Assembly: GCF_008017805.1 (NCBI RefSeq)
Contig: NZ_VRTT01000031.1
Location: forward strand, 1 to 64,000
DNA from: Paenibacillus sp. N3.4
GTDB taxonomy: Bacteria > Bacillota > Bacilli > Paenibacillales > NBRC-103111
Reading direction: 5' to 3'
Length of the DNA stretch: 64,000 nucleotides
The position numbers were made by a program, and so were the translations under genes. The notes below the pieces were generated by a model, which saw nothing but the letters and a program-made list of their open reading frames with translations, had not been told where the DNA came from and ran no database searches. Shown here one piece after another: positions 50,854 to 60,510 of the stretch (position 1 is the first letter of the stretch; each line of letters starts with the position of its first letter).

Positions 50854-50971
50854 AATGGCTACATGCTCTTCTTGGATCGAAGTTAGACAATAAGGAAATG
50901 AACTATAGATGAAGATTGAGGTCTTTCGCCGATGGCAGTCGGCGAGTGACTTTGAGTAGGGGGCGAGTGCC

Positions 50972-51943
50972 ATGATCAGTATAAAAGATATCGCTAAAAA
51001 GGCTGGTGTTTCGATTTCAACGGTATCTTATGCGCTGAACGGCAGCCCGAAAGTTACCGACGAGACGGGTGCCAAAATTTTAGCGATAGCCAAAGAATTA
51101 AATTACGTTCCGAATGCGGCAGCAAGAACGCTGAAGAAAAGAAAATCCAAAATCATTGGCGTGTATTTGACTGATTTCAGCGGCGCTTTTTACGGAGATT
51201 TACTGCAAGGTGTAAAGGAAGGTTTAAACCAAAAAGGATATGACATTATCGTATGCAGCGGTAAAAGGTCCCATTCTATGCTTCCAGAGCGCATGATTGA
51301 CGGCGCAATCGTTCTGGATGAGACATTTTCCAGTGAAGAATTGCTTAAATATGCCGATCTCGGAAATAAAATAGTAGTTCTGGATCGTGAATTAGATCAC
51401 CCGAACGTGAATCAGGTACTGCTTGATAATAAAGCGGGAGCGACGTTAGCCATGGAATATTTGATCGAACAAGGTCATACCAGGATCTATTCGGTTACGG
51501 GCCCTAAGGGGTCCTATGATTCCAAGCAGCGCTTGCAGGCGATCAAGCAAATCGTCGATCGGTATGATCAGCTGATCTATACTCAAATCGAAGGAGATTT
51601 CAATAAAGAAGCCGGTGAGCAGGCAGCTAAGCTTATTGTTGAGCAATATCGAGGGCCTGTCGCTGTTTTTTGCTTAAATGACGAAATGGCCATAGGATTA
51701 TATAACTATATATCTACGACTAATTATGTGATCGGCAAACACATTCATATGATAGGATTCGATAATATGGAGCTGACGTCGTACACGCAGCCTCGTCTGG
51801 CTACAATCGATTACTCGAAGCATAAATGGGGGGCACTTGCCTCCGAGCAGCTGCTGAAGCTTATCGACGACAAGCCTGTTGAAACCGAGCGAATTTACGT
51901 AACGCTAGTAAAGGGCGAATCTGTCCAAAAAATCGACGCTTGA
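50972..51943 (+). CDS. LacI-family regulator of the beta-glucan locus
   Basis: 323 residues. HTH SIKDIAKKAGVSISTVSYAL, hinge helix (NAAARTLKKRKS), ligand domain with GAIVLDE and the terminal MIGFDNMELTSYTQP. GGGGGCGAG precedes the ATG. It lies third in the GH3-phosphorylase operon, 118 bases after the phosphorylase. It is the natural candidate to bind the five GAAACGTTTC operators upstream of the operon. Confidence 0.9.
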   Translation: MISIKDIAKKAGVSISTVSYALNGSPKVTDETGAKILAIAKELNYVPNAAARTLKKRKSKIIGVYLTDFSGAFYGDLLQGVKEGLNQKGYDIIVCSGKRSHSMLPERMIDGAIVLDETFSSEELLKYADLGNKIVVLDRELDHPNVNQVLLDNKAGATLAMEYLIEQGHTRIYSVTGPKGSYDSKQRLQAIKQIVDRYDQLIYTQIEGDFNKEAGEQAAKLIVEQYRGPVAVFCLNDEMAIGLYNYISTTNYVIGKHIHMIGFDNMELTSYTQPRLATIDYSKHKWGALASEQLLKLIDDKPVETERIYVTLVKGESVQKIDA

Positions 51944-51979
51944 TTATAGGGGTCAGCCATCCGAATCATAATCGTATTC

Positions 51980-52004
51980 AAAAAAGGACGAATGTCCTTT
52001 TTTT
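51980..52004 (+). terminator. terminator of LacI gene
   Basis: AAAAAAGGAC pairs with GTCCTTTTTTTT around GAAT. Confidence 0.9.
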
Positions 52005-52106
52005 TAATTTGTAAATATTCTATTTTAAACATAACCCAAGTAGGGCGCGCAAAAGATAAAGGTATGGAAAAAGTTCAAGCAGTTAGAAAATGAACGGGGG
52101 ATACCC

Positions 52107-53097
52107 ATGAGAAAATCTAAACTTTGTTTTATAGGCGCAGGATTTCATGCAACAACCAATATTTTTCCTTCAGCTGTTGAAGCAGGAGCTGAGATACTGG
52201 CCATTTCTACACGGAGTATGGAACGTTCAAAAGCTGCTCTTCAGCGTTTTGGAAGCACGGGCACAGCTTATGACGACTATAAGGTTATGCTGCAAAATGA
52301 AGACTGCGAAGGAGTGGTTGTTGTAGCTCAACCCCATGATCAGGCATCCCTCGTGTTGGATTGTATAAAAGCCGGAAAACATGTATATGTGGATAAGCCG
52401 CTGGGTTGGAATGCCTCGGAAGCAGCTCAAATCGCCAATGCTGCTGAGCAAGCCGGAGTTGTGTTAATGGTAGGATTTATGAAACGTTATGCGCCTGTTT
52501 ACATGAAATTAAAAGAGTTGATTACGAATGGAACACTTGGAACTGTGCGTTCTTTCCAAACCAAATTCGCTGTAGACAGTACGCCATTTGCCAAAATGAA
52601 GAAGATTTCATGAAGCTTGTCGCTATTCACATTGTTGATCTGATGCGTCATTTGTTCGGTGAGGTTTCTCAAGTCACAGGGTTTAGGAATAACAATAACG
52701 AGTGTATATCTCAAAGTATTTCTTTGAAGTTTGACAATGGAATTGTTGGAAGTGTTTATTTTTCAGGCATGAATGCGTGGTCACGTGAAAGCGAAGTATG
52801 CTTGTCACTTTTGATCACGGATTTGTGTGTGCAGATGAAATAAATACGCTTACCGTCCATAAATCATTAACAACAGACCTTACGCCATGGCAATCACTTG
52901 AAGAGCATGATACCGTTTTTACCCCATCTGCCTCAGCGATGTCAGGTTGTTTTAGAGATCTCTATTTGCGTGGTTTCGTTGGCGAAATGGCGCATTTCAT
53001 GGACTGCTGCAGATATGGTCTTATTCCCCGATCAAACGGACGCGACAATGTAGGTACGATGGATCTCTGCGATCGCATTTTGTCAGCGTTGCTTTAG
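52107..53097 (+). pseudogene. Gfo/Idh/MocA-family dehydrogenase, two frameshifts
   Basis: Three frames join into one oxidoreductase of about 330 residues. The first (52107-52613) has the NAD-binding GAGFHATTNIFPSA and the conserved VYVDKPLGWNASEA motif; the second (to about 52800) has HIVDLMRHLFGEVSQ; the third ends at 53097. One base deleted in an A-run near 52595 and another shift near 52798 break it. The family uses NAD to oxidise sugars or related polyols. The interrupted state could reflect decay or sequencing error. It follows the sugar LacI gene and its terminator. Confidence 0.82.
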
Positions 53098-53142
53098 AGG
53101 ATTTCAAAATGAAAAGAGGCACACCCCAATTTGTCGTCAATT

Positions 53143-56100
53143 TCAAGATATATTCGGCTTCTTTCTACTGTCCGGAATGACGAACGACACGGTAGTTCCT
53201 TCATTGGGCCTACTGAGAATAGACAAACCTTGACCGTACAATTGTGTCAATCGTCGATTCGTATTGGAAAGTCCAATTCCGCGCTTTTCCTTCAAACTCA
53301 AACTTAACAATCGAATGACTTGTTCTTGCTCCATTCCCTTGCCATTGTCTCTTACTTCAATAAGCGTGGAGCCATCCTGGCGAGTAATCCGAATATGAAC
53401 CGTACCGCCTTTGCTCTGACTAAAGAGGCCGTGCTTGACAGCATTTTCAATCAGCGGCTGTATGGAAAGTGGAGGGAGAAGCAGGTCGATGTTGGAATCA
53501 ACTTCCCATACGATAGACAACCTCTCTTCAAATCGTTCTTTTTCAATATACAAATAGGCTTCAGCGAGCTCCAGTTCATGGGAAAGCTCTACCAGCTCTC
53601 CTGTATTTAAAAAATCAAAGCTGATCCTTAAATAAGAAGCGAAAGCTACGCCCAGATCTTGCATCTTTTCGGGGTCTATATGACTAAGTGCCATAATGGA
53701 ATTAAGCGTATTAAACAAAAAATGCGGATGAATTTGTGCCTGAAGATAAGCGGCTTCCATACGTAACCGATCATTTATGGATTGTTTTAGCGTGGTCAGC
53801 GCTCTGATTCGGTATTTAAGTTCCAGAGCGTCAACAGGCTTGGTCACATAATCGTTGGCTCCCGATGAGAAGCCGGTATAGATGTCAGCAGGTTGACTGC
53901 GAGCGGTCAGCAGCAAAACCGGAAGCTCTGATGCGGTGTAGATCTCCCTTACTTTCTGCGTCAACTCATAGCCGGACATTTGTGGCATCATGACATCGGC
54001 AATGAGCAGATCCCATTGACCCTTGCCTAGCAATGCCAATACCTCACCCGCTGAATGGGCTGTTGTGATGTTATACGGCTCCGTTGATAGAATTCCAACA
54101 AGCACACTCAGGTTGATGGGGTCGTCATCAACGGCGAGAATATTCATTTTCTCGTTGTTTAAAAATGGCGAAGTAAATTCGGTAGCTGTCAATTCTCCGA
54201 TAGCCGTATCCGGAAAAATCAACCCTGTAAGCATGTCTTCAGTTCCATCTGTGATCTGCTTACGATCAAAAGAGTATTGTGACCTTGAGAGATTTGACAC
54301 TTTAGCTAAAGGTAGATCAAAGCTGAAAACGGAGCCTTTACCCAGTTCGGAGCGAACGCTCAAAGCGCCGCCATGCAAGTCTACAAGCTGCTTGCAAATG
54401 CTTAAACCAAGTCCGATTCCTTGTCCATCGCTTATGCCATAAGCCCCTTGTTCATAAGGGAGAAACACACGTGCCTGCGTTTCCTCATTCATGCCGACTC
54501 CGGTGTCGGAGATATGAATAAAAGCACGTCCACCCCGATTTTCAGCGGTAACGGAGATTGTTCCTACTTCCGTATATTTAAGGGCGTTATGCAATAAATT
54601 ATAAAAAATTTGTACGAGCCTTTTCTCATCGGCCATCACTAGAGGCATCAATTCCGCGATATCCATATTCAGTTGGATAGGCTTGCCTTCTATCATAAAT
54701 TTTAACATGCTGATTACGCCGGGAACGATCGATTGGATCTGTAAAGGCTCTTGATGAAGCGCAATGCGGTGTTCTTGGAGCCGCGCGACATCGAGAAGAT
54801 CGCCAAGCATGTGTGACATGCGGCGACTTATTGTAATAAGCAGTTCCATATCCTTAAGGCTGCTTACATTCAACTTCTCTTTCTCTTTGGTTACAACGGT
54901 TTGAGCAATATTCATAATGCCATGCAGCGGTGTTCGCAGTTGGTGTGACGTATTGGCGAGAAATTGGTCCTTCAGCTTATTGGCTGCTTGTAATTGTTCG
55001 TTTAGCTTGGTGTTTTCCTTGGAATGACGGAAATATTTTTTGAACCAGTACGTAGAAAAACCAATAATTGCTGCGATAATATCAATTGGATAATAAACAA
55101 GAGTAACATCTTTAAGAGAATCCCATAAACTCCAAAGAAAATTAGACATGATGCCTGCCGCGGAAAGCAGCAAAAAGACGCTGTCGTTGTCAGCTTGCTT
55201 TGTGAAGATCATGGTTCCTATGATATAAACAAACCAAGCAAAAGGGAAAAAATAGAAAATAGTAAATACCCGAAGCTCCACTGTTCCATTCACCAGTGAA
55301 CTGGCAGCAGCCAGTAGGAATACTGAAAAAATAATGAGCAACACGGTGTATGTCCGCAACCATACGTTCTTTGTAGGAACCGTAGAGAGTCTCCTGAAAA
55401 CAAGAAGAATAAAAAAGGTTTGCCACAAAAGGGAGAGTAATTTAATTTTTAGCGCCCATGTATAATTGATCGGCAGCCATAGTAAGAGAATGTTGTCATG
55501 ACCCGCCACGACCGATACGCCGACGGTCAGCGTTAACATACCGACAAAGAACAAAGCTCGCTCCTGAGGGTTAAATAAGTAGAGAATACAAGCGTACAAA
55601 CCGTGAAGCAGCATAATAATAAATGAAGCCAGTTGAAATCCGATAGAGTACCAGCGTGCGTAGTCAATCGCTGCCTGAGAACCAAAGCGAATGGAGCGTA
55701 GGATACCTCCCTTATATGGATTGTCAAAGTTAGCTGCTCGAATAAGCAATTCAATTTCAGTCGAACCTTCTACGGAGTAGGAAGCTGTGTATGAGACGTT
55801 TTTTGGTGTGTATTCATTCTCGTTCGTGGCAGGCTTGCCGATACCGGCCGAGGAAATCCCGTTAATTTCTACTTCCGACGAAGCTTGAATTCCTTGGAGC
55901 CAGAAGGCGACGGGCTGTGTCAGAGGATCGACTAGAATGCGTAACCTATAGGTACCGTACCCATACGAGGAACCCGAGTCAAGAAGTGCGCGGCTCCAAT
56001 TTCCCGGAGTTTGAATATAGCGGGATTGGTTTTCTGCCAATTGAACATCCTGATGAGATAGCAGCTGAGAAGGGTAGAACTGCCACTCGCCATCTAATGG

Positions 56101-56475
56101 AATCGAGGAAGATTTCTCTAAATCCATGCCGCGAATATCGAGTACGCCATGTACAGGATGAGGGTGCTCAGAAGTAGAAAATACGGTGGACCAAGTCCAC
56201 CGCAGTCCGAGGAGAACGCCAAGAAATAACAGAATTATGGCTATATGTTTTAGGGTGGTTTTATCTACTATTCGCATCATCATCATACAAATGAATTCGA
56301 CAATAATGGTGTTAATTCCTTTATTTGCGCTATAGGTCTCGTAAGTAGATTTCAGCTTAAAAGAACCAATTAAAGTTAATTCCGCCCACCCCGGTTGGGT
56401 GAAGACAGAAATAGGCGGTAAATACGCGGATATGGATGTTGCAGAAAACAGCAGAACAAGCGTGAAACTTGCCAC
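53143..56475 (-). CDS. large hybrid sensor histidine kinase with second LytS-type kinase module
   Basis: 1,110 residues. Extracellular 7TMR-DISM-type jelly-roll domain (about 95-270), seven helices (about 285-490), HisKA (SHQLRTPLHG, near 508) and HATPase, a receiver domain (LLIADVMMPQ, near residue 825), and finally a LytS/His_kinase-type module with IHPHFLFNTLNSI (near 915) and GIGLSNTNRRL. Two different kinase cores flank one receiver. GTG start with TGGAGG upstream; ATG codons 64 and 67 residues in (56286, 56277) match family N-termini better but have no ribosome site. No partner regulator is adjacent. Confidence 0.85.
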   Translation of the reverse strand: MASFTLVLLFSATSISAYLPPISVFTQPGWAELTLIGSFKLKSTYETYSANKGINTIIVEFICMMMMRIVDKTTLKHIAIILLFLGVLLGLRWTWSTVFSTSEHPHPVHGVLDIRGMDLEKSSSIPLDGEWQFYPSQLLSHQDVQLAENQSRYIQTPGNWSRALLDSGSSYGYGTYRLRILVDPLTQPVAFWLQGIQASSEVEINGISSAGIGKPATNENEYTPKNVSYTASYSVEGSTEIELLIRAANFDNPYKGGILRSIRFGSQAAIDYARWYSIGFQLASFIIMLLHGLYACILYLFNPQERALFFVGMLTLTVGVSVVAGHDNILLLWLPINYTWALKIKLLSLLWQTFFILLVFRRLSTVPTKNVWLRTYTVLLIIFSVFLLAAASSLVNGTVELRVFTIFYFFPFAWFVYIIGTMIFTKQADNDSVFLLLSAAGIMSNFLWSLWDSLKDVTLVYYPIDIIAAIIGFSTYWFKKYFRHSKENTKLNEQLQAANKLKDQFLANTSHQLRTPLHGIMNIAQTVVTKEKEKLNVSSLKDMELLITISRRMSHMLGDLLDVARLQEHRIALHQEPLQIQSIVPGVISMLKFMIEGKPIQLNMDIAELMPLVMADEKRLVQIFYNLLHNALKYTEVGTISVTAENRGGRAFIHISDTGVGMNEETQARVFLPYEQGAYGISDGQGIGLGLSICKQLVDLHGGALSVRSELGKGSVFSFDLPLAKVSNLSRSQYSFDRKQITDGTEDMLTGLIFPDTAIGELTATEFTSPFLNNEKMNILAVDDDPINLSVLVGILSTEPYNITTAHSAGEVLALLGKGQWDLLIADVMMPQMSGYELTQKVREIYTASELPVLLLTARSQPADIYTGFSSGANDYVTKPVDALELKYRIRALTTLKQSINDRLRMEAAYLQAQIHPHFLFNTLNSIMALSHIDPEKMQDLGVAFASYLRISFDFLNTGELVELSHELELAEAYLYIEKERFEERLSIVWEVDSNIDLLLPPLSIQPLIENAVKHGLFSQSKGGTVHIRITRQDGSTLIEVRDNGKGMEQEQVIRLLSLSLKEKRGIGLSNTNRRLTQLYGQGLSILSRPNEGTTVSFVIPDSRKKPNIS

Positions 56476-56605
56476 TTTGCCTCCAGATGGACCGACCGGT
56501 AAATTCTATCATTTAGATGAAGAACTACCTTGGTAATAAGTCACAACCGTCCAGAGATCAAACGCAATGTTGCTGTTCAGTTAACAGATCAATTCAGTTA
56601 AACGT

Positions 56606-56648
56606 AGAAGGAGCAGTATGCCGCGGCATCTGTTCCTTCTTTTTATTG
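56606..56648 (+). terminator. terminator-like hairpin upstream of DoxX gene
   Basis: AGAAGGAgCAGTATGCC pairs imperfectly with GGCATctGTTCCTTCTTTTT, with a T-run on the plus strand. No plus-strand gene precedes it closely, so its purpose is unclear. Confidence 0.6.
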
Positions 56649-56680
56649 TGAAATGGGCAGAAAAGCGCAAGACGAAATTC

Positions 56681-56709
56681 TTTACAAACGAACATATATT
56701 CGTTATTAT
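56681..56709 (+). promoter_or_regulatory. promoter with palindromic spacer before DoxX gene
   Basis: TTTACA (56681-56686), 17 bases, TATTAT (56704-56709). The spacer carries AACGAA...TTCGTT (56687-56692 and 56699-56704), an inverted repeat that fits a repressor site; no regulator gene is adjacent. Confidence 0.65.
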
Positions 56710-56782
56710 GACTATGGGTTAATTTCCCATCACTCTGGTTCAAACTAATTTTGTTATAAAATTTTAAGGGGAGAAATGGAAA

Positions 56783-57175
56783 ATGACAGGTACAATTTCT
56801 AAAGGACGTTTATGGACGGCAAGAGTAATTAGCGGAATTTCCATATTGTTTATGCTTCTTGACAGTACCATGAAATTATTCAAACCTACTTTTGTTGTTG
56901 ATTCTACTGTATCACTTGGATACCAGGAGCATCATATATTTTTGATTGGCATACTAGGACTTTTCGCAACTATACTTTATGCTTTACCACGTACATCTAT
57001 CTTAGGGGCAGTGTTGTTAACCGGTTATTTTGGTGGAGTGATTGCGACACAGATTCGTGTTGATGCCCCACTTTTTTCTACAATACTGTTTCCTGTTTAT
57101 CTTGCAGTATTGGTTTGGGGAGGCCTTTGGTTGAGGAATGAGCAGGTACGCAAACTCTTTTCTTTGCAAAGATAG
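56783..57175 (+). CDS. DoxX-like membrane protein
   Basis: 130 residues, four helices, DoxX-like family (SGISILFMLLDSTMKLF, then LGYQEHHIFLIGILGLF, and LTGYFGGVIATQIRVDAPLF). Family role is loosely tied to redox or membrane stress. AAGGGGAG precedes the ATG. Confidence 0.85.
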   Translation: MTGTISKGRLWTARVISGISILFMLLDSTMKLFKPTFVVDSTVSLGYQEHHIFLIGILGLFATILYALPRTSILGAVLLTGYFGGVIATQIRVDAPLFSTILFPVYLAVLVWGGLWLRNEQVRKLFSLQR

Positions 57176-57358
57176 GTCGGAATTTTGACGATAAACAGAG
57201 ATTGACCATGTGATGACAGGCCTGAATGAGGTTTTTAATTGAACTGGTAGTAAATTAGTGTAAACTGTTTTTGGACTTGGATAAGTGCACACTCTGTTGT
57301 ATTATATAGCGGGACCAATAGATAGAGACCCATAAGAAATTTTTTTTAGGAGAGGAAA

Positions 57359-58801
57359 GTGAATCATATGAAGCAATATAATACGCGGGCCATTATGGCC
57401 TCGCTGCTCATTTGCGGCTTCGTTGGGATGTTCAGCGAGACGGCACTCAACATTGCCATTAGTAATTTAATGGACGTGTTCCAAATTTCGCCTGCGACTG
57501 CACAGTGGTTGACGACAGGGTTTCTGCTGACGCTCGGTATTCTGATGCCGATGACAGGCTTGCTGCTACAATGGTTGACAACTAGGCAGCTTTTCATTGT
57601 TTCGCTTGCAAGCTCGATCGTTGGGACATTGATAGCAGCGCTTGCGCTCAATTTCGAAATGCTGATGACTGCTCGCGTTCTGCAGGCAGCGGGCATGGGT
57701 TTATTAATTCCCCTCATGTTTAATACGATTCTCGTCGTATATCCTCCGGAGAAGCGCGGGGCGGCTATGGGCTTCGTTGGTCTAGTCATTATGTTCGCAC
57801 CAGCGACCGGCCCTACTGTTGCGGGACTTCTCATTGAATATTTATCATGGCACTACATTTTCTGGCTGTCTCTGCCATTTTTGATCATAGGGATGTTGGT
57901 TGGATTGAAATACCTGGAAAACGTCACCGAGGTCACGAGACCGCGCATTGATCCATTATCCATTATTTTGTCAACAATCGGTTTCGGCGGCGTGGTCTTT
58001 GGCTTCAGTAAGGCAGGCGAAGGCGATGGAGGCTGGACCAGCATGATCGTGCTCTCATCTATCATTATTGGCCTTATCGCGCTTGTATTGTTCACGCTGC
58101 GTCAGATGTTAATGCGCGACCCGATGATGAATATGCGAGTCTTCAAGTACCCTATGTTTATTGTGGGGCTGCTTCTTGTACTGTCGTGCATGATGATCAT
58201 CTTGTCGAGTATGATTATATTACCGTTGTATCTGCAGAACGGAATGAAACTATCCGCGTTTGCTACCGGGCTCATGCTGCTGCCGGGCAGCGCGTTGAAC
58301 GGCATCTTGTCGCCACGTATGGGCAGCTTGTTTGATAAGTATGGGCCAAAGTGGCTCGTAATCCCAGGCCTCGTCATTGTAGCGGCGATGTTATGGTTTT
58401 TTTCCAGTATATCCGTTGCATCTTCTATAGCTTTTATCGTGGCTTTGCATATTGGTCTCATGGTCGGAATCTCCATGGTATGGATGCCAGCGCAGACGAA
58501 CGGGCTAAACCAGCTGCCGCCAGAACTGTACCCGCACGGAACGGCGGTCATGAACACGCTGCAGCAGGTCGCAGGTGCGATCGGTACGGCAATCGCAATC
58601 AGCATTCTAACAAGTGGCATGGAGAAGTATTTGCACAGTTCTCCGGTGCCGAGTGAATCGGTCGAGGTGGCTAAAGCCATGATGTTCGGCTCCCAGAACG
58701 TGTTCATGTTTACGATGATTGTGTCTCTTATCGGCCTAGCCATGGCGTTTTTCATCCGTCGCGTCATCGTAAAGCATGCGGCCATGAATTCGATGCATTG
58801 A
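57359..58801 (+). CDS. DHA2-family MFS drug exporter (LmrB/EmrB-like)
   Basis: 480 residues with 14 predicted helices, normal for DHA2. Motifs: GPTVAGLLIEYLSWHYIFWL (motif C region), ARVLQAAGMGLLIPL. AGGAGAGG precedes the GTG at 57359; an ATG at 57368 is the alternative. A promoter TTGGAT-17-TATTAT lies at 57277-57305 and a strong terminator follows. Substrate unknown. Confidence 0.9.
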   Translation: MNHMKQYNTRAIMASLLICGFVGMFSETALNIAISNLMDVFQISPATAQWLTTGFLLTLGILMPMTGLLLQWLTTRQLFIVSLASSIVGTLIAALALNFEMLMTARVLQAAGMGLLIPLMFNTILVVYPPEKRGAAMGFVGLVIMFAPATGPTVAGLLIEYLSWHYIFWLSLPFLIIGMLVGLKYLENVTEVTRPRIDPLSIILSTIGFGGVVFGFSKAGEGDGGWTSMIVLSSIIIGLIALVLFTLRQMLMRDPMMNMRVFKYPMFIVGLLLVLSCMMIILSSMIILPLYLQNGMKLSAFATGLMLLPGSALNGILSPRMGSLFDKYGPKWLVIPGLVIVAAMLWFFSSISVASSIAFIVALHIGLMVGISMVWMPAQTNGLNQLPPELYPHGTAVMNTLQQVAGAIGTAIAISILTSGMEKYLHSSPVPSESVEVAKAMMFGSQNVFMFTMIVSLIGLAMAFFIRRVIVKHAAMNSMH

Positions 58802-58866
58802 CGTTTTAAGGGCAATGGAATAGGTGAACGCAGATTAGCGTTAATGATAGAGCAAACCCTTATCTT

Positions 58867-58906
58867 AAAAAGTCCTATGAACCGACATGGTTCATAGGAC
58901 TTTTTT
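58867..58906 (+). terminator. terminator of MFS gene
   Basis: AAAAAGTCCTATGAACC pairs with GGTTCATAGGACTTTTTT around GACAT. Confidence 0.95.
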
Positions 58907-59230
58907 GCAGCTTAAATGTCGGGTGACAAGAACATTATCTCATTCCCGACGGAGGCATTCAGTAAGCATAAAGAATTCCATAACCGCAATTATGAAAAGT
59001 TCCAGCACAGCCATCCGTTCCAATACTTAAACAAATTGCTACTTTAAAACTTCTTTGTTTATTCAGTAACAAAGACTCGCAACACAGTAACTTCATTGAG
59101 GTTGTGACCGGTTATACAATTTGACTTGTTCGAATAGCTAATTGAAGAGCAGGTGCCTCAACAGCCTGTTCATTTATTGAACTATTGGGCAAAATTGTTG
59201 AATATATCCAAATTTAATGATAAATTAGAT
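58907..59230. other. gene-free stretch
   Basis: About 320 bases of A+T-rich sequence between the MFS terminator and the HTH operators. I see no open frame with a ribosome binding site and no RNA gene. Confidence 0.6.
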
Positions 59231-59267
59231 ATTAGGTAATAACTAATTTTATTAGGTAATACCTAAT
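59231..59267 (+). promoter_or_regulatory. tandem 17-bp palindromic operators
   Basis: ATTAGGTAATACCTAAT (59251-59267) is a perfect palindrome with a single central base; ATTAGGTAATAACTAAT (59231-59247) is the same site with one mismatch, three bases upstream. Both lie 20-60 bases before the HTH gene. This arrangement is typical of autorepressor sites. Confidence 0.85.
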
Positions 59268-59289
59268 ATTTGTACAAGGGGTGCTCGAC

Positions 59290-59532
59290 TTGCTCGAATG
59301 GATGCTGAGAAAAATAATGACTGACAGAGGCATATGGTCAGGTGCAGCGTTAGGACGTCTATTAAATGAAAAAGTAAACTATAGTCTTTCTGCACCTTCC
59401 ATCAGTGCTCTATTATCAGGGAACCCGAAGCAAATGAAGGCAGATACGCTTGATGCGTTATGTACAGCTTTAGATTGTAAACCAAATGACTTATGGGTCC
59501 ATACTCCATCTTCACGAATAAATGGTGTCTAA
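59290..59532 (+). CDS. Cro/CI-type HTH regulator
   Basis: 80 residues, all of it the DNA-binding domain: SAPSISALLSGNPKQMKADT and LDALCTALDCKPNDLW are typical of short XRE/Cro-like proteins of the HTH_26 type. AAGGGG lies eight bases before TTG 59290; GTG 59281 overlaps it. It ends two bases before the deformylase start, so both are made from one message. Tandem palindromes upstream are probably its own operators. Confidence 0.88.
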   Translation: MLEWMLRKIMTDRGIWSGAALGRLLNEKVNYSLSAPSISALLSGNPKQMKADTLDALCTALDCKPNDLWVHTPSSRINGV

Positions 59533-59534
59533 CA

Positions 59535-60056
59535 ATGACCATAAAGACTATTTTACCATTCGGAGATCCTATTCTTCGAAAGTTATCTAAGCCAGTTGAA
59601 TGCATTACTCCAAGACTCATAAAGCTTCTTGATGATATGACTGAGACACTTTACGCTTCGGATGGTCGAGCTGGCTTAGCCGCCCCTCAAGTCGGAATTC
59701 TAAGAAGAGTTATTGTTATGGATTGCGGTGAAGGTTTAATTGAATTAATTAATCCCGAAATAATATATCGAAGCGGAGAACAAGAAGGACCTGAGGGATG
59801 TTTATCATATCCGGGTTACTCGGGCGTAGTAAGAAGATCTCAATCTGTAAAAATTAAGAGTTTAACTAGATCTGGCTCAGAGTTGATTGTTGATGGTGAG
59901 GGACTCCTAGCAAGATGCATCCAACATGAAGTTGATCATTTAAATGGAATTCTCTACATAGATCATATTAAAGATGGTTTGTTTTATAATGAGGAAACTA
60001 ATAAAAGGGCGAATCTGTTTGAAGTGACTAAGTTAACATATAGCAATTCTCTTTAA
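59535..60056 (+). CDS. def: peptide deformylase
   Basis: 173 residues. All three deformylase motifs intact: GLAAPQVG (47-54), EGCLS (87-91, metal ligand C89) and QHEVDH (130-135, metal ligands H131 and H135, catalytic E132). It removes the formyl group from new N-termini. Its coupling to a small HTH regulator is unusual: the housekeeping def normally lies with fmt and other translation genes. It has no ribosome binding site of its own. Confidence 0.92.
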   Translation: MTIKTILPFGDPILRKLSKPVECITPRLIKLLDDMTETLYASDGRAGLAAPQVGILRRVIVMDCGEGLIELINPEIIYRSGEQEGPEGCLSYPGYSGVVRRSQSVKIKSLTRSGSELIVDGEGLLARCIQHEVDHLNGILYIDHIKDGLFYNEETNKRANLFEVTKLTYSNSL

Positions 60057-60095
60057 ATGGATCGTGATAGATCGGCGTAAGGGAGGTTTTTTATT

Positions 60096-60379
60096 ATGAA
60101 TATAAGTGAATTGTGGAGTTTGTAAGAAGCCGATAAACTGATTCAGGGGTTTAGCACAAGCACATTAATAGCATACGCTTTGCAGTTAAGGATGCTGATT
60201 TCGTGGTTGGGTGATATTGATATTTCAGAGGTCACTTTGCAATTGCTGAAGGAATACTCGGCTAAACAATCTGATCGATTGAAGCCGAGCAGTTTAGGGC
60301 ATTGTATCCGCTTTGTACGTTCCCTTTTTCGTTTTGCATTTGAAGAAGGGCATATGACACGGAATCCTAAAAGTAAAAA
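60096..60379 (+). pseudogene. tyrosine recombinase N-terminal fragment with premature stop
   Basis: GGGAGG and ATG at 60096 open a frame that stops after nine codons (TAA 60123). The same frame continues with a recognisable SAM-like core-binding domain (STSTLIAYALQLRMLISWLG, later FRFAFEEGHMTRNP). It ends at the point where a catalytic domain should start; none of the R-H-R-Y catalytic part remains. This is a relic of an integrase. Confidence 0.75.
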
Positions 60380-60398
60380 GGCGCATCCAAGGTGCGCC
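60372..60398 (-). terminator. terminator of the tiny YjcZ-like gene
   Basis: On the minus strand GGCGCA pairs with TGCGCC around seven bases and is followed by TTTTTAC. It is downstream of the minus-strand gene at 60511-60618. Confidence 0.7.
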
Positions 60399-60510
60399 AG
60401 ACAAGAGTTATTTTGTGACACTTTTTATGATAACATTTGCACTTTACTATTGAAGAAGTTAAAGGTGAGAGTTCTTTTATTTAATTACTTGAGAATAAGT
60501 GATTCCACCG

